Positions 31,697 through 40,850 of a stretch of 42,946 nucleotides of DNA are shown one piece after another (positions within the stretch are counted from its first letter, which is position 1; every line of letters begins with the position of its first letter). The notes below the pieces were generated by a model. It saw only the letters and a list, made by a program, of their open reading frames with translations. It had not been told where the DNA came from and searched no databases. Source of the stretch: Clostridia bacterium. Lineage in GTDB: Bacteria > Bacillota > Clostridia > Acetivibrionales > JAFADI01. Made by a program: the position numbers and the translations under genes. The stretch covers positions 1 to 42,946 of the forward strand of contig JAOAAU010000020.1 of the NCBI GenBank assembly GCA_026418695.1. The letters are read 5' to 3'.

Positions 31697-33094
31697 ATGA
31701 GTTTCAATTTTGACGTAAAACCAAGCATCGTACCAATCCTTGATAAAGCATTCCGTCCGGCATCTCTTCAAAACCGTGCTTTTATTCAGGCTGTTGAAAA
31801 GTCTGGCAATTTGGCTCCGCTAGCAATTGCTTTGGAACGTGGTGACGGTCTGGTAACTACTTATAAGACTGTGGTTTTTGCAGAAGGATCCGAGAATTTT
31901 GACGCGAATTTATTCTATACAGAGCGATTAGTGAAGACCTTACTATGGGTTGTAGGGGGATGGAAGGTTATTGTTGGCGGCCCCAAGGGGATAGGGGAAT
32001 ACATAAAAAATATATATGCACCTGGCGGCTTGAGAGAATTCGATGCCAAGTTCATGAGCAGGGTCTATGAAAAAAGCTTTACGGTTGAGATTGTAGAATA
32101 TGATCAGGTGCCTGAATCAAAAGAAGGAGCGAAGCCGGTTGGTCGGCATCTGAAAGGCTGCAGAATAGGTTTCGACGCGGGTGGAAGTGATCGGAAGGTA
32201 TCGGCGGTCATTGACGGAGAGGCTGTTTATAGCGAAGAAGTTATTTGGCATCCAAAAGTGACCGGCGATCCGGATTATCACTACAATGAGATCCTCACAG
32301 CGATGAAAACAGCTGCCTCACATATGCCAAGAGTGGATGCTATCGGTGTAAGCTCAGCAGGGATTTATATCAATAACAGAGTTATGGTAGCATCACTGTT
32401 TATTAAGGTACCTGAGGACTTGTTTGATAAGAAAATTAAGGATATTTTTCTTAATATACAAAAGGACATGGGGGGAGTGCCTCTCGAGGTTGCAAATGAC
32501 GGGGATGTTACAGCTCTGGCAGGCGCAATGGATTTAAACGATAGCAAGGTGCTTGGAATTGCTATGGGAACCAGCGAAGCTGCAGGATATGTGGATGCAA
32601 ACGGAAATATCACCGGGTGGCTCAATGAACTTGCATTTGCACCTGTGGACTTCAACATCAAGGCAATGGTCGACGAGTGGTCCGGTGACTTTGGATGCGG
32701 TGTGAAATATTTCTCCCAGGATGCTGTAATTAAGCTTGCACCTGCTGCGGGAATCGAGCTGGATGAAAAATTAACGCCAGCAGAAAAATTGAAGATAGTT
32801 CAGAACCTTCATACGCAAGGAGATCAAAGGGCAGAAAAAATCTTCGAGACCATTGGTATTTATCTCGGATATGCACTTGGGCATTATGCAGACTTCTATG
32901 ATATAAAGCATATTCTTATCCTGGGCCGTGTTACTTCAGGAGAAGGCGGAAACATTATTCTCTCGAAGGCCAGAGAAGTGCTTGAGGCAGATTTCCCCGA
33001 ACTGGCAAAGCAGATCAATCTTCACCTGCCGGACGAGTCAAACCGCAGGGTAGGTCAATCGATTGCTGCAGCAAGTCTTCCGGAGATTAAATAG
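31697..33094 (+). CDS. Atypical ROK-family sugar kinase
   Basis: 465 residues. The kinase core begins near 155: GFDAGGSDRKVSAVIDG (phosphate-1 loop, 158-174), GVSSAG (217-222), EVANDGDVTALAGA (catalytic Asp within ANDGD, 266-270) and GIAMGTSEAAGYVD. About 150 residues precede the core with no recognised domain. The CxCGxxGCxE zinc site usual in ROK proteins is absent. Substrate is probably an amino sugar because of the flanking SIS and PIG-L genes. AGGAGG is 10-15 nt before the ATG. Confidence 0.8.
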   Translation: MSFNFDVKPSIVPILDKAFRPASLQNRAFIQAVEKSGNLAPLAIALERGDGLVTTYKTVVFAEGSENFDANLFYTERLVKTLLWVVGGWKVIVGGPKGIGEYIKNIYAPGGLREFDAKFMSRVYEKSFTVEIVEYDQVPESKEGAKPVGRHLKGCRIGFDAGGSDRKVSAVIDGEAVYSEEVIWHPKVTGDPDYHYNEILTAMKTAASHMPRVDAIGVSSAGIYINNRVMVASLFIKVPEDLFDKKIKDIFLNIQKDMGGVPLEVANDGDVTALAGAMDLNDSKVLGIAMGTSEAAGYVDANGNITGWLNELAFAPVDFNIKAMVDEWSGDFGCGVKYFSQDAVIKLAPAAGIELDEKLTPAEKLKIVQNLHTQGDQRAEKIFETIGIYLGYALGHYADFYDIKHILILGRVTSGEGGNIILSKAREVLEADFPELAKQINLHLPDESNRRVGQSIAAASLPEIK

Positions 33095-33322
33095 AACCTA
33101 TATACAATGCACAAATCTTTTACGTTCCATTATTTTGTGCGCTTGTATTACCTTGATATATATCAATAATTAGTTTTTCCGATGGTTTTTCATTATTGCG
33201 ATTTATATAGGATTATTTTAAATAAATATTTTGACTTTTGATTTGAGACATATTTGGCTTAAGTGTATAGGAAATGAACGAGTGAGCAGATCGATAAAAT
33301 GAGTTGGTAGGGAGGGTCAAAA

Positions 33323-34174
33323 ATGATTAAGTTTAGAAACAGCGGAGCAGAAATTTTTATACCTGACAATAAGCCGGTAGAGGAAGCAGTCAGCAGAACC
33401 ACGCATATGGCAATATCCGCCCATCAGGATGATATAGAAATCATGGCGTATGACGGTATTTTAAAATGTTTCGGAAAGAAAGACCGGTGGTTTATGGGAG
33501 TTGTTGTAACCAACGGTGCAGGCAGCCCAAGAGATGATTTATATGCTTCTTATACAGATGAGGATATGCAAAGCGTTAGAAAGCTGGAACAGAAAAAGGC
33601 GGCATTTGTTGGAGAATACGGATCTACTGTACTTCTCGACTATAAAAGTTCAGAGGTGAAGGATCCATCCGGTAAGGAAGTTGTTAACGAACTCAAAGAA
33701 TTGATCCTTGCAGCAAAGCCACAGGTTATCTATACGCATAACCTTGCAGATAAGCATGATACACACCTGGGTATTGTTACAAAGGTGATCAAGGCTATTC
33801 GTGAAATACCAAAAGAAGAACGTCCTGAGAAAGTATACGGGTGCGAAGTATGGAGAAACCTGGATTGGGTCAATGATGAAGAGAAAGTGATGTTTGATGT
33901 ATCTGCACACCCCAATATTGCAGCAGCGTTGGTGGAGGTTTTTGACTCACAGGTATGCGGTGGAAAGCGGTATGACCTTGCTACAGTGGGAAGAAGGTTG
34001 GGGAATGCCACTTACTCAGCATCCCATGGGACAGATACCGCTTCGGCATTGACTTATGGAATGGATTTGACTCCATTGATTGAGGATGATCAAATGGATA
34101 TTAAGGAATATGTACTGGCCTATATTCAGCGATTCAGCCAGGATGTGAACAGCAGACTTTCAAAAGTTTTATAA
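33323..34174 (+). CDS. PIG-L family deacetylase
   Basis: 283 residues. Zinc-dependent N-deacetylase of the PIG-L/LmbE family. AHQDD (33-37) supplies the His and catalytic Asp, and THNLADKHDTHLG (138-150) supplies the third ligand. The middle VVTNGAGSPRDD is also typical. No signal peptide, so it acts in the cytosol, probably removing acetyl from GlcNAc or a related sugar. GGGAGGG precedes the ATG. It ends the amino-sugar module before a clear terminator. A 228-nt gap from the ROK gene leaves room for a promoter. Confidence 0.9.
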   Translation: MIKFRNSGAEIFIPDNKPVEEAVSRTTHMAISAHQDDIEIMAYDGILKCFGKKDRWFMGVVVTNGAGSPRDDLYASYTDEDMQSVRKLEQKKAAFVGEYGSTVLLDYKSSEVKDPSGKEVVNELKELILAAKPQVIYTHNLADKHDTHLGIVTKVIKAIREIPKEERPEKVYGCEVWRNLDWVNDEEKVMFDVSAHPNIAAALVEVFDSQVCGGKRYDLATVGRRLGNATYSASHGTDTASALTYGMDLTPLIEDDQMDIKEYVLAYIQRFSQDVNSRLSKVL

Positions 34175-34210
34175 GAGTTTTTTGAAAACGTAATAAACAT
34201 GATTATTATA

Positions 34211-34242
34211 AACAGCACTTGGAGAACGAGTGCTGTTTTTGT
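34211..34242 (+). terminator. Terminator after the PIG-L gene
   Basis: AACAGCACT, 9-nt loop, AGTGCTGTT, then TTTGTT. Confidence 0.88.
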
Positions 34243-34314
34243 TATAGAAAGAGTATAAACTTTTCAAACACTCAACACACTAACTGAGACAAAACTACAG
34301 GCTGCGAACAACTT

Positions 34315-34343
34315 TAGACAATCGGGGACAACTCTGATAGAAT
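34315..34343 (+). promoter_or_regulatory. Promoter of the U32-dut unit
   Basis: TAGACA, a 17-nt spacer, TAGAAT; 46 nt before the U32 start. Confidence 0.6.
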
Positions 34344-34388
34344 AGGAATAAATATAGTGGCATGATTTAACATCAAAGGTGATAAAGA

Positions 34389-36890
34389 ATGATCAATAAA
34401 GCAGAACTGCTTGCTCCAGCGGGAAACTATGAAGCTTTTCTGGCAGCTGTCGAAAACGGTGCGGACGCTGTTTATTTGGGAGGCAGACTTTTTAATGCCA
34501 GACAGTTTGCAGGGAATTTTGATAATGAACAATTAAAGAAAGCATTAGAGTACGCACATATAAGAGATACAAAGATTTACCTTGCTATGAATACGCTGAT
34601 CTCTGATGAGGAAATGGAAGAAGCGGTTAATTTCGCCGGTGAAGCCTATACTATGGGGATTGACGGAATTATTGTGCAGGACCTTGGGTTTGCAGGATTG
34701 ATCAGAAAAGGATTTCCTGACCTCGAACTTCATGCAAGCACGCAAATGACGGTATACAACCTTGAAGGTGTGAAAGTCCTTGAACAGCTTGGTTTTCATA
34801 GAGCGGTGCTGGCAAGGGAGCTTTCACTCAATGAAATTGAGCAAATTGCGAAAAATACACCATTGGAAATTGAAGTGTTCGTCCATGGAGCGTTATGCAT
34901 TTCTTATTCCGGTCAGTGCTTAATGAGCAGTATGATTGGTGGAAGAAGCGGTAATAGAGGGAAATGTGCCCAGCCCTGCAGGTTGCCATATGAACTGGTT
35001 ACTGAAAAGGAGGGCGCTTCAAAGGCAGGGATGAAGGGACATTTGATGAGTCCCAAGGATTTAAGCTCTATTGAGGAACTCGAAAAGTTGATTCATGCGG
35101 GAGTAAAATCCCTAAAAATCGAAGGAAGAATGAAGACCCCGGAATACGTGGCAACGGTGGTCAGAATATATAGAAAATATCTTGATCGTGCACTGGAGAA
35201 TATAGAACAGGCAAATCGCGGAACGGATATTGATAAGCAGGATCTCCAGGATCTTACGCAGATTTTTAACCGGGGAGGCTTCTCTAAGGGGTACCTTTAC
35301 GGGAAGTCCGGGAAAGATATGATGAGTTACGAGAAGCCCAAGAATTGGGGCTTACACATTGGGGAGGTTATTTCCCATGATAGAGGGACAAACGTAGCCC
35401 GAGTAAAGCTTCATGGAGAGTTATCCATTGGGGATGGGATAGAAGTATGGAATGGAGAGGATGAAAGTCCCGGTACGATTGTCACTAATATTAAGGTTGA
35501 TGGGAAGAATACCCGCTCGGTAGAGAAGGGTGATATTGCGGACATTGGATATTTGAAAGGGAGAGTACTCAAGGGGAATAAAGTCTATAAAACCTCTGAT
35601 AAAGGGTTGAATGAGCGTGCGCAGGCGTCAATTTCCGGCAAGTTGTTCAGGCGTGTAAATATTCATGGAAACATTAGTATAAAAGAAGGTAACCCTATTC
35701 TCCTGAGAGTTGAGGATACTTTGGGAAATAAAGTTGAAGTTTTGAGTGAACTTGTGCCAGAGAAAGCATTGAACAAGGCCGTTACGAAAGAACGGATTAT
35801 AGAGCAACTCAAAAAGACCGGGTCTACCCCTTTTGATTTTATAGATATTGAAGTTGAACTTGACGAAAACCTTGCCCTGCCGGTGAGTGAATTAAACAAC
35901 TTGAGGCGTATGGCACTTGAGGACTTGGAATTAAAAAGAAGAAGCAGCTATAGCAGACAAGTAAGCAATGGTATGATCGCTGATATTAAGGAAGAAAATG
36001 CTTCTGATGCGCCAAGAGATTCTAAAACAAAACTATCTGTATTTATATATAACTTTGATCACAATGCAGATTACTCAAACTTGGGTGCTGACCGAATATA
36101 TATTCCCTTCAAAGTATTTGTTGAAAGGAATTCCAAGGAAATACTCTCAAACCTTAACCGGGGAGAATCAGAAATATTCGTTTGGCTTCCCTCCATTACC
36201 CGAGGCAGATATGATGCTTTAATAAAAGATAAATTGGAGGAGGTTGCTGGCAGCGGAATCAGCGGATTTTTAATTGGCAGCCTGGGAAGCCTGGAAGATG
36301 TAAGAAAGTTTAACAATTTAAAGATCATTGCAGATTTTCCTCTCAATATTTTTAATCGTATGTCACTGAAAGAACTAAGTGATCAGGGGATTGGAGGAGC
36401 AACGCTTTCTCCGGAACTCACACTTCAGCAGATTGAAGGTATTAAAAGGACAGCACCTATTGAAAAGGAAGTTGTGATTTATGGAAGACTGCCGGTGATG
36501 ACCAGTGAGTATTGTCCGGTTGGGAGTATTGCCGGGGGAATGGAAAAGGGGAAGACGTGTAATGCTGTCTGCAAAAAAGGTGTATATAAGCTTAAGGATC
36601 GTATGGGAATGGAGTTTCCGGTTTTGTGCGATCCGATTGACTGCCGGAGTGTAGTGTTTAACTCCAACGTGTTGTTGGTTCCGGAGTATCTGAATAAGAT
36701 AAGGTCAGCAGGAGTAAACACTTTTAGAATGAATATTACTGACGAAAAGAATGATGAGATTCGAGATATCATTGCTTTGCATAAAGATATTTTAAAATCA
36801 GGGAAATCAGCGATGGATAAGCATCGTCAATTGATCGAAAAGATAAGAGATAAAGGGTTTACTAAAGGACATTACTTTAGAGGGGTATAG
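34389..36890 (+). CDS. U32 family protein with DUF3656 domain (RNA hydroxylase/peptidase U32)
   Basis: 833 residues. The N-terminal TIM-barrel-like U32 domain begins AELLAPAGNYEAFLAAVENG and contains the family signature EVFVHGALCISYSGQCLMSS (about 160-180), followed by GNRGKCAQPCRLPYEL. A DUF3656 middle part (about 385-510) and a second U32-like part with CPVGSIAGG, CNAVCKKG and CDPIDCRS clusters follow. Large U32 proteins of this type (RlhA/TrhP relatives) are linked to prephenate-dependent hydroxylation of rRNA or tRNA, with Cys-bound Fe-S. Which RNA is unknown here. Ten bases separate it from dut. Confidence 0.9.
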   Translation: MINKAELLAPAGNYEAFLAAVENGADAVYLGGRLFNARQFAGNFDNEQLKKALEYAHIRDTKIYLAMNTLISDEEMEEAVNFAGEAYTMGIDGIIVQDLGFAGLIRKGFPDLELHASTQMTVYNLEGVKVLEQLGFHRAVLARELSLNEIEQIAKNTPLEIEVFVHGALCISYSGQCLMSSMIGGRSGNRGKCAQPCRLPYELVTEKEGASKAGMKGHLMSPKDLSSIEELEKLIHAGVKSLKIEGRMKTPEYVATVVRIYRKYLDRALENIEQANRGTDIDKQDLQDLTQIFNRGGFSKGYLYGKSGKDMMSYEKPKNWGLHIGEVISHDRGTNVARVKLHGELSIGDGIEVWNGEDESPGTIVTNIKVDGKNTRSVEKGDIADIGYLKGRVLKGNKVYKTSDKGLNERAQASISGKLFRRVNIHGNISIKEGNPILLRVEDTLGNKVEVLSELVPEKALNKAVTKERIIEQLKKTGSTPFDFIDIEVELDENLALPVSELNNLRRMALEDLELKRRSSYSRQVSNGMIADIKEENASDAPRDSKTKLSVFIYNFDHNADYSNLGADRIYIPFKVFVERNSKEILSNLNRGESEIFVWLPSITRGRYDALIKDKLEEVAGSGISGFLIGSLGSLEDVRKFNNLKIIADFPLNIFNRMSLKELSDQGIGGATLSPELTLQQIEGIKRTAPIEKEVVIYGRLPVMTSEYCPVGSIAGGMEKGKTCNAVCKKGVYKLKDRMGMEFPVLCDPIDCRSVVFNSNVLLVPEYLNKIRSAGVNTFRMNITDEKNDEIRDIIALHKDILKSGKSAMDKHRQLIEKIRDKGFTKGHYFRGV

Positions 36891-36900
36891 GGGGTATTTT

Positions 36901-37404
36901 ATGAGCAGTCGAAATGTTGAAGTAAGTGTGGAGATTTGCAGGCAAGATGCGATTTTACCGAAGTATGCAAATCCAGGGGATTCGGGAATGGACGTGTATG
37001 CTGCGGAGGATGTGGAAATAAAGCCAGGGGAAACGGTGATCATTCCGACGGGGTTGAAACTTGCCATTCCGGATGGATATGAGATACAAGTAAGACCGAG
37101 GAGCGGAGTATCTTTCAAGACTCCATTGAGGTTGTCCAATTCGCCGGGAACTATTGATAGTGGGTATCGGGATGAACTCGGGATTATCATGACGAATACT
37201 TCGGAGAGCAATAGTGATGCAGACAAGGTTTTGCCGTTAGACAGTAAAGGAAATCAGAAGGGGACGTATGGGATAAAGAAAGGGGACAGGGTCGCGCAGA
37301 TTGTGCTGCAGGAGGTTCCCAGGATTATCTTCAAGGTGGTTGATTCTGTTGCGGAGTTGGGAAATGATCGCGGCGGGGGATTTGGGTCGACCGGGGTGAG
37401 ATGA
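36901..37404 (+). CDS. dut: dUTP diphosphatase
   Basis: 167 residues; hydrolyses dUTP to dUMP. Five trimeric dUTPase motifs are present: PGDSGMDVYAAED, VRPRSGVSF, GTIDSGYRDELGI, KKGDRVAQIVL and RGGGFGSTG. About 20 extra residues (SDADKVLPLDSKGNQKGTYG) lie between motifs 3 and 4, making the protein longer than the usual 140-150. GGGGG is 7-11 nt before the ATG. Probably cotranscribed with the U32 gene. Confidence 0.96.
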   Translation: MSSRNVEVSVEICRQDAILPKYANPGDSGMDVYAAEDVEIKPGETVIIPTGLKLAIPDGYEIQVRPRSGVSFKTPLRLSNSPGTIDSGYRDELGIIMTNTSESNSDADKVLPLDSKGNQKGTYGIKKGDRVAQIVLQEVPRIIFKVVDSVAELGNDRGGGFGSTGVR

Positions 37405-37420
37405 AATAAAAATGATGATG

Positions 37421-37452
37421 GCTCGTAGTGGATAACGACTACGAGCTTTTTT
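37421..37452 (+). terminator. Terminator after dut
   Basis: GCTCGTAGT, 8-nt loop, ACTACGAGC, then TTTTTTG. Confidence 0.92.
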
Positions 37453-37878
37453 GTTGCATTTTTATCTTTGTAGAATAGGCATAATTAATATTGCAGAACA
37501 GTAGAATTTTACATCGATTTTTTCTGGTATAACATTTCAGGGGATTAGTCCAGTCATCAAAAGGACTGAAAATCTAATGTAAACATTAAAAAATTATTAG
37601 TAATATTGAAACATAATCGTGCATATATCTACATCGTTGGATTAATTTGTATATCAAAATACAATTAGTCCGGAAATTCGTGTTGTTTTTTAAGGGAAAT
37701 AGGAAAAAAATGATGAAACCATTGGCTTTCCATATAATGGGAAATATGTATAATATGAATTGCGCCTAAATATATTCGAACGCTAACAAACGATGTTAAT
37801 TCACAGCTGATTAATGCAAATAGTATATTCCAAGTAAATGCAGTTGGATAGATCCTATATTCAAAAAAGGAAACCGAT
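37453..37878 (+). other. AT-rich region before the lasso-type cluster
   Basis: About 425 bases with no supported gene. A hairpin AGTCC...GGACT (37547-37570 region) and a TTGTAT/ATACAA inverted repeat are present. A promoter-like TTTCCA-16-TATAAT lies at 37727-37754; TTTCC and GGAAA around it form an operator-like inverted repeat. A 19-codon frame at 37710 overlaps that promoter and does not look like a RiPP precursor. Confidence 0.4.
37727..37754 (+). promoter_or_regulatory. Possible promoter of the lasso-type operon
   Basis: TTTCCA, a 16-nt spacer, TATAAT, 125 nt before the exporter gene. The hexamer at -35 is weak. Confidence 0.35.
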
Positions 37879-39594
37879 ATGAAGAAATTAAAAAAGATAA
37901 TGAATTTTAATACATACTACTGGCTGATTAAGTGTGCAAAGCCTTATACAGGATCACTATTCCTAATTTTTCTGCTTAATATTCTTTTATCAACCACACC
38001 AATAGCGATGGCCATCGTATCGAGACAACTAATTGATTTGGCAGTTGAGAAAGACTTAAAACATGCTTCGATGTACATTGCGATTTTCTCTGTGCTGCTC
38101 CTATTGCAAATTGGGCTTAGCGGAGTATCTACCATGATCACTACTCGGGTGAGTGAGGTGATGGGAAACAGGATGCAGAGAGAATTCCTTCACCGATTAT
38201 ATAGTATAGAATGGAGCGCATTAAATAAATATCATAGTGGAGACGTACTCACCCGATTAACCAGTGATATTGGAAATATAGTCGGTGTTCTGGTAAGTAT
38301 TATCCCGAATATTTTCTCTCTGGGTATTCAATTGATAGTAGCATTTATCACTTTGTTATATTTTGACCCTATGCTTGCAGCTTTTGCGTTTGTAGTAGGA
38401 CCAGTCTCTGTAATATGCAGTTGGCTTTTTGGACGAAAACTTAAAAAATTCCAGCATTTTATTCAGAGTGCAGAAAGTCGCTGTCGAGCCTATATGCACG
38501 AACTGGTTCGGCACATGCTGATTATTAAGACTTTTGAACATAATGAGATCAGTTTAAAACGTTTGTCTCAATATCAGCAAGATAAATTGCAGTGGGTAAT
38601 AAGAAGAAATAATCTCAGTGTAGCAACAAACTTTGTTTTATCTAGCGGATACTGGGTTGGATATTTCCTGGCTTTTGGCTGGGGTGCATACAGGCTTTCA
38701 TTAGGGAGTACCAGCTTTGGAACTTTTACAGCGTTTCTCCAACTTGTAGGGCAAGTTCAGGGACCATTTAGTACACTTTCCCGTACATTGCCGCAGGTAA
38801 TATCTGCAATGGCATCGGCAGAGCGCTTGATAGAATTTGAAGGGTTAGAAATTGAAGAAAAAAGGAAAGGTCCCGCATTATATAGCTCTGAGATTTTGGG
38901 AGTATGTATGGAACGGGTATCCTTTGGATATAAAAGGGAGAAACAAATTCTTTCTGATGTATCTTTAACTGTGAATCCAGGAGAAATTGTGGCGTTAATC
39001 GGGGCTTCCGGGGAAGGAAAGACAACCCTTATAAGAATGCTCTTATCCTTACTGCAGCCAGCAGATGGGAAGATATACTTAACCGGAAAAAGTAATAGAT
39101 TACGGCCAGTTTCTGCAGATACAAGAATTTTTTTCTCTTATGTACCACAGGGAAACACATTGTTTTCCGGCACGATTGCAGAAAACTTACGAATCGGATG
39201 CCCGAATGCCTCAGAAGAGGAGTTGATTGATTCCGCTAAAGTAGCTTGTGCGTGGGAATTCATTCAATCCCTGCCGGAAGGGCTTAACACCATGATTGGA
39301 GAAGGTGGGTTGGGATTATCAGAGGGGCAGGCACAGCGTTTATCGATAGCAAGAGCGATACTAAAAAAAGCGCCTATTTTACTCTTGGATGAGGCAACAT
39401 CTGCGCTTGATCATCAGACAGAACAGGCGGTTCTGGAGAATATTCGACAGCTTCGACCTGCAAGGACATGTATTGCAATTACGCACCGTATAACAGTGTT
39501 TGATATCTGTGATCATATTTATCGTTTATCAGAAGGGATTTTGCTTGAACAGAAAGCAGATACCTTTCATTCAAGGAGATACGCAAATGGATAG
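37879..39594 (+). CDS. ABC transporter, fused membrane and ATPase domains (lasso-type exporter)
   Basis: 571 residues. Six membrane segments (about 22-300) precede the ATPase: Walker A GASGEGKT (375-382), signature LSEGQ (480-484, a variant of LSGGQ), Walker B LLLDEA (501-506). There is no N-terminal C39 peptidase domain, so leader removal must be done by another enzyme. AAAGG with suboptimal spacing lies before the ATG. It overlaps the HPr-kinase-like gene by 8 nt. The linked RRE and cyclase genes make export of the mature peptide and self-protection the likely job. Confidence 0.9.
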   Translation: MKKLKKIMNFNTYYWLIKCAKPYTGSLFLIFLLNILLSTTPIAMAIVSRQLIDLAVEKDLKHASMYIAIFSVLLLLQIGLSGVSTMITTRVSEVMGNRMQREFLHRLYSIEWSALNKYHSGDVLTRLTSDIGNIVGVLVSIIPNIFSLGIQLIVAFITLLYFDPMLAAFAFVVGPVSVICSWLFGRKLKKFQHFIQSAESRCRAYMHELVRHMLIIKTFEHNEISLKRLSQYQQDKLQWVIRRNNLSVATNFVLSSGYWVGYFLAFGWGAYRLSLGSTSFGTFTAFLQLVGQVQGPFSTLSRTLPQVISAMASAERLIEFEGLEIEEKRKGPALYSSEILGVCMERVSFGYKREKQILSDVSLTVNPGEIVALIGASGEGKTTLIRMLLSLLQPADGKIYLTGKSNRLRPVSADTRIFFSYVPQGNTLFSGTIAENLRIGCPNASEEELIDSAKVACAWEFIQSLPEGLNTMIGEGGLGLSEGQAQRLSIARAILKKAPILLLDEATSALDHQTEQAVLENIRQLRPARTCIAITHRITVFDICDHIYRLSEGILLEQKADTFHSRRYANG

Positions 39595-40522
39595 CAATTT
39601 TGACAATAAAAAATACATATACAAGGTATTCGGACTGACTGTCTCCTCGGATTTTCTTCTTACAGAATTAATGCCTTCGGAAGGGCATGTTGATGTTGAG
39701 ATTATCAATGGGAAGGTCCCCCAAAGTGATTATACACTACATGAAAGTACTACCAATGGATACGCAAAAAAAGATGAATTGTATTTTAGGATAAAAGGTA
39801 CAGGAAATTACTTTGTAGCAAATGGCAATAAAATTATTGTTGAACCGGATGCAGGAGCTGACGCTCTTACAGTTAAACTTTACCTGCTAGGGACTTCCTT
39901 GGGTACTATTCTTCTCCAAAGAAGGATATTGCCGATTCACGGCAGTGCCATTGTGATTGATGGGCAGTGTGTAATATTTACAGGACTCTCCGGAGCAGGC
40001 AAATCAACACTATCTTTTGCTTTGCGAGAAAAGGGATATCCGTTTTTATCAGATGATGTTTCAGCCATTAAACGGGGAGAAGACGGAACCCTTTGGGTTC
40101 AGCCTGGATATCCCCAACAAAAGATTTGCAGAGACTATCTGGAGAATACGGGCGGGGATATATCGGAACTAAGTCAGATTAATGCAGAGAGGGATAAGTA
40201 TGCAGTACCTGTGAGGCAGGGTTTTTATAGTTCCCCAGTTCGTCTCGCCGCCGTATGTGAATTAGTAACGAAGGATTCAGGGGAGGTATCATTGCAGGAA
40301 CTAGCAGGTCCGCATAAGATGGCTATCCTAATGAATCATACGTATCGAGCTCAGTTACTGCATTATTTTAATCTACGAACTGAACACTTTAACCAGTGTG
40401 CAGAGGTGTCTAAAAGAATATCAGTCTATCGACTGAGCCGTCCCAAATCAAAGTTTACTGTAGATGAACAAATTGAACAAATTATAAAAGCTTTAAACAA
40501 AAAGAAATTATTGGCAGTTTAG
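39587..40522 (+). CDS. HPr-kinase-like protein of a RiPP cluster
   Basis: 311 residues from ATG 39587, which has AAGGAG 9 nt before it; an earlier in-frame start at 39500 lies deep inside the exporter gene. Walker A is TGLSGAGKST (132-141) followed by the HPrK-typical FLSDDVSAI (153-161). LPIHGSAIVIDG leads into the nucleotide fold. In paeninodin-type lasso clusters such kinases phosphorylate a serine at the precursor C-terminus. The same role is inferred here, but the precursor end lies outside the window. Confidence 0.85.
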   Translation: MDSNFDNKKYIYKVFGLTVSSDFLLTELMPSEGHVDVEIINGKVPQSDYTLHESTTNGYAKKDELYFRIKGTGNYFVANGNKIIVEPDAGADALTVKLYLLGTSLGTILLQRRILPIHGSAIVIDGQCVIFTGLSGAGKSTLSFALREKGYPFLSDDVSAIKRGEDGTLWVQPGYPQQKICRDYLENTGGDISELSQINAERDKYAVPVRQGFYSSPVRLAAVCELVTKDSGEVSLQELAGPHKMAILMNHTYRAQLLHYFNLRTEHFNQCAEVSKRISVYRLSRPKSKFTVDEQIEQIIKALNKKKLLAV

Positions 40523-40535
40523 AAGGGAGATATAT

Positions 40536-40838
40536 ATGCAAGCAGTTAATGAGATAATCACTCTAGAAACATCCGTGGAGAGAAAAGATGGGCTGGTTAC
40601 AACCGACTTGGGCGGTGAAATAGGGATGATGCATATTGAAAGAGGTATGTATTATAGCTTTGATCCGGTTGGAACCCGTATTTGGGAGCTAATCGAAGAA
40701 TCAAAAAATGTAGAGGATATCATTTGTTCTCTTTTAAAGGAATACGAAGTAGAAGAAAGGGTATGTCAGGAGCAGGTACTTGAGTTCTTAACTATGTTAT
40801 ATAAGAACGACTTGATCAATATTAACAAAACAAGATAG
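40536..40838 (+). CDS. PqqD-like RiPP recognition protein (lasso B1)
   Basis: 100 residues with the PqqD/RRE layout: strands LVTTDLGGEIGMMHIERGMYYSFDPVG (about 20-46, spanning the three-stranded sheet), then helices IWELIEESKNVEDIICSLL and a final LEFLTMLYKNDLI helix. The domain binds leader peptides and presents them to the protease and cyclase. It is not fused to a transglutaminase-like peptidase (B2), which must be encoded elsewhere. AGAAGGGAG is located 6-12 nt before the ATG. Confidence 0.88.
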   Translation: MQAVNEIITLETSVERKDGLVTTDLGGEIGMMHIERGMYYSFDPVGTRIWELIEESKNVEDIICSLLKEYEVEERVCQEQVLEFLTMLYKNDLININKTR

Positions 40839-40850
40839 GAATTATTTTGA

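Noticed and set aside
37710..37769. 19-codon frame upstream of the exporter, considered as a lasso precursor
   Set aside because: No leader motif (Y/W xxP, Thr at -2), no ribosome binding site, and it overlaps the promoter-like boxes. The gene at 42820 fits far better.
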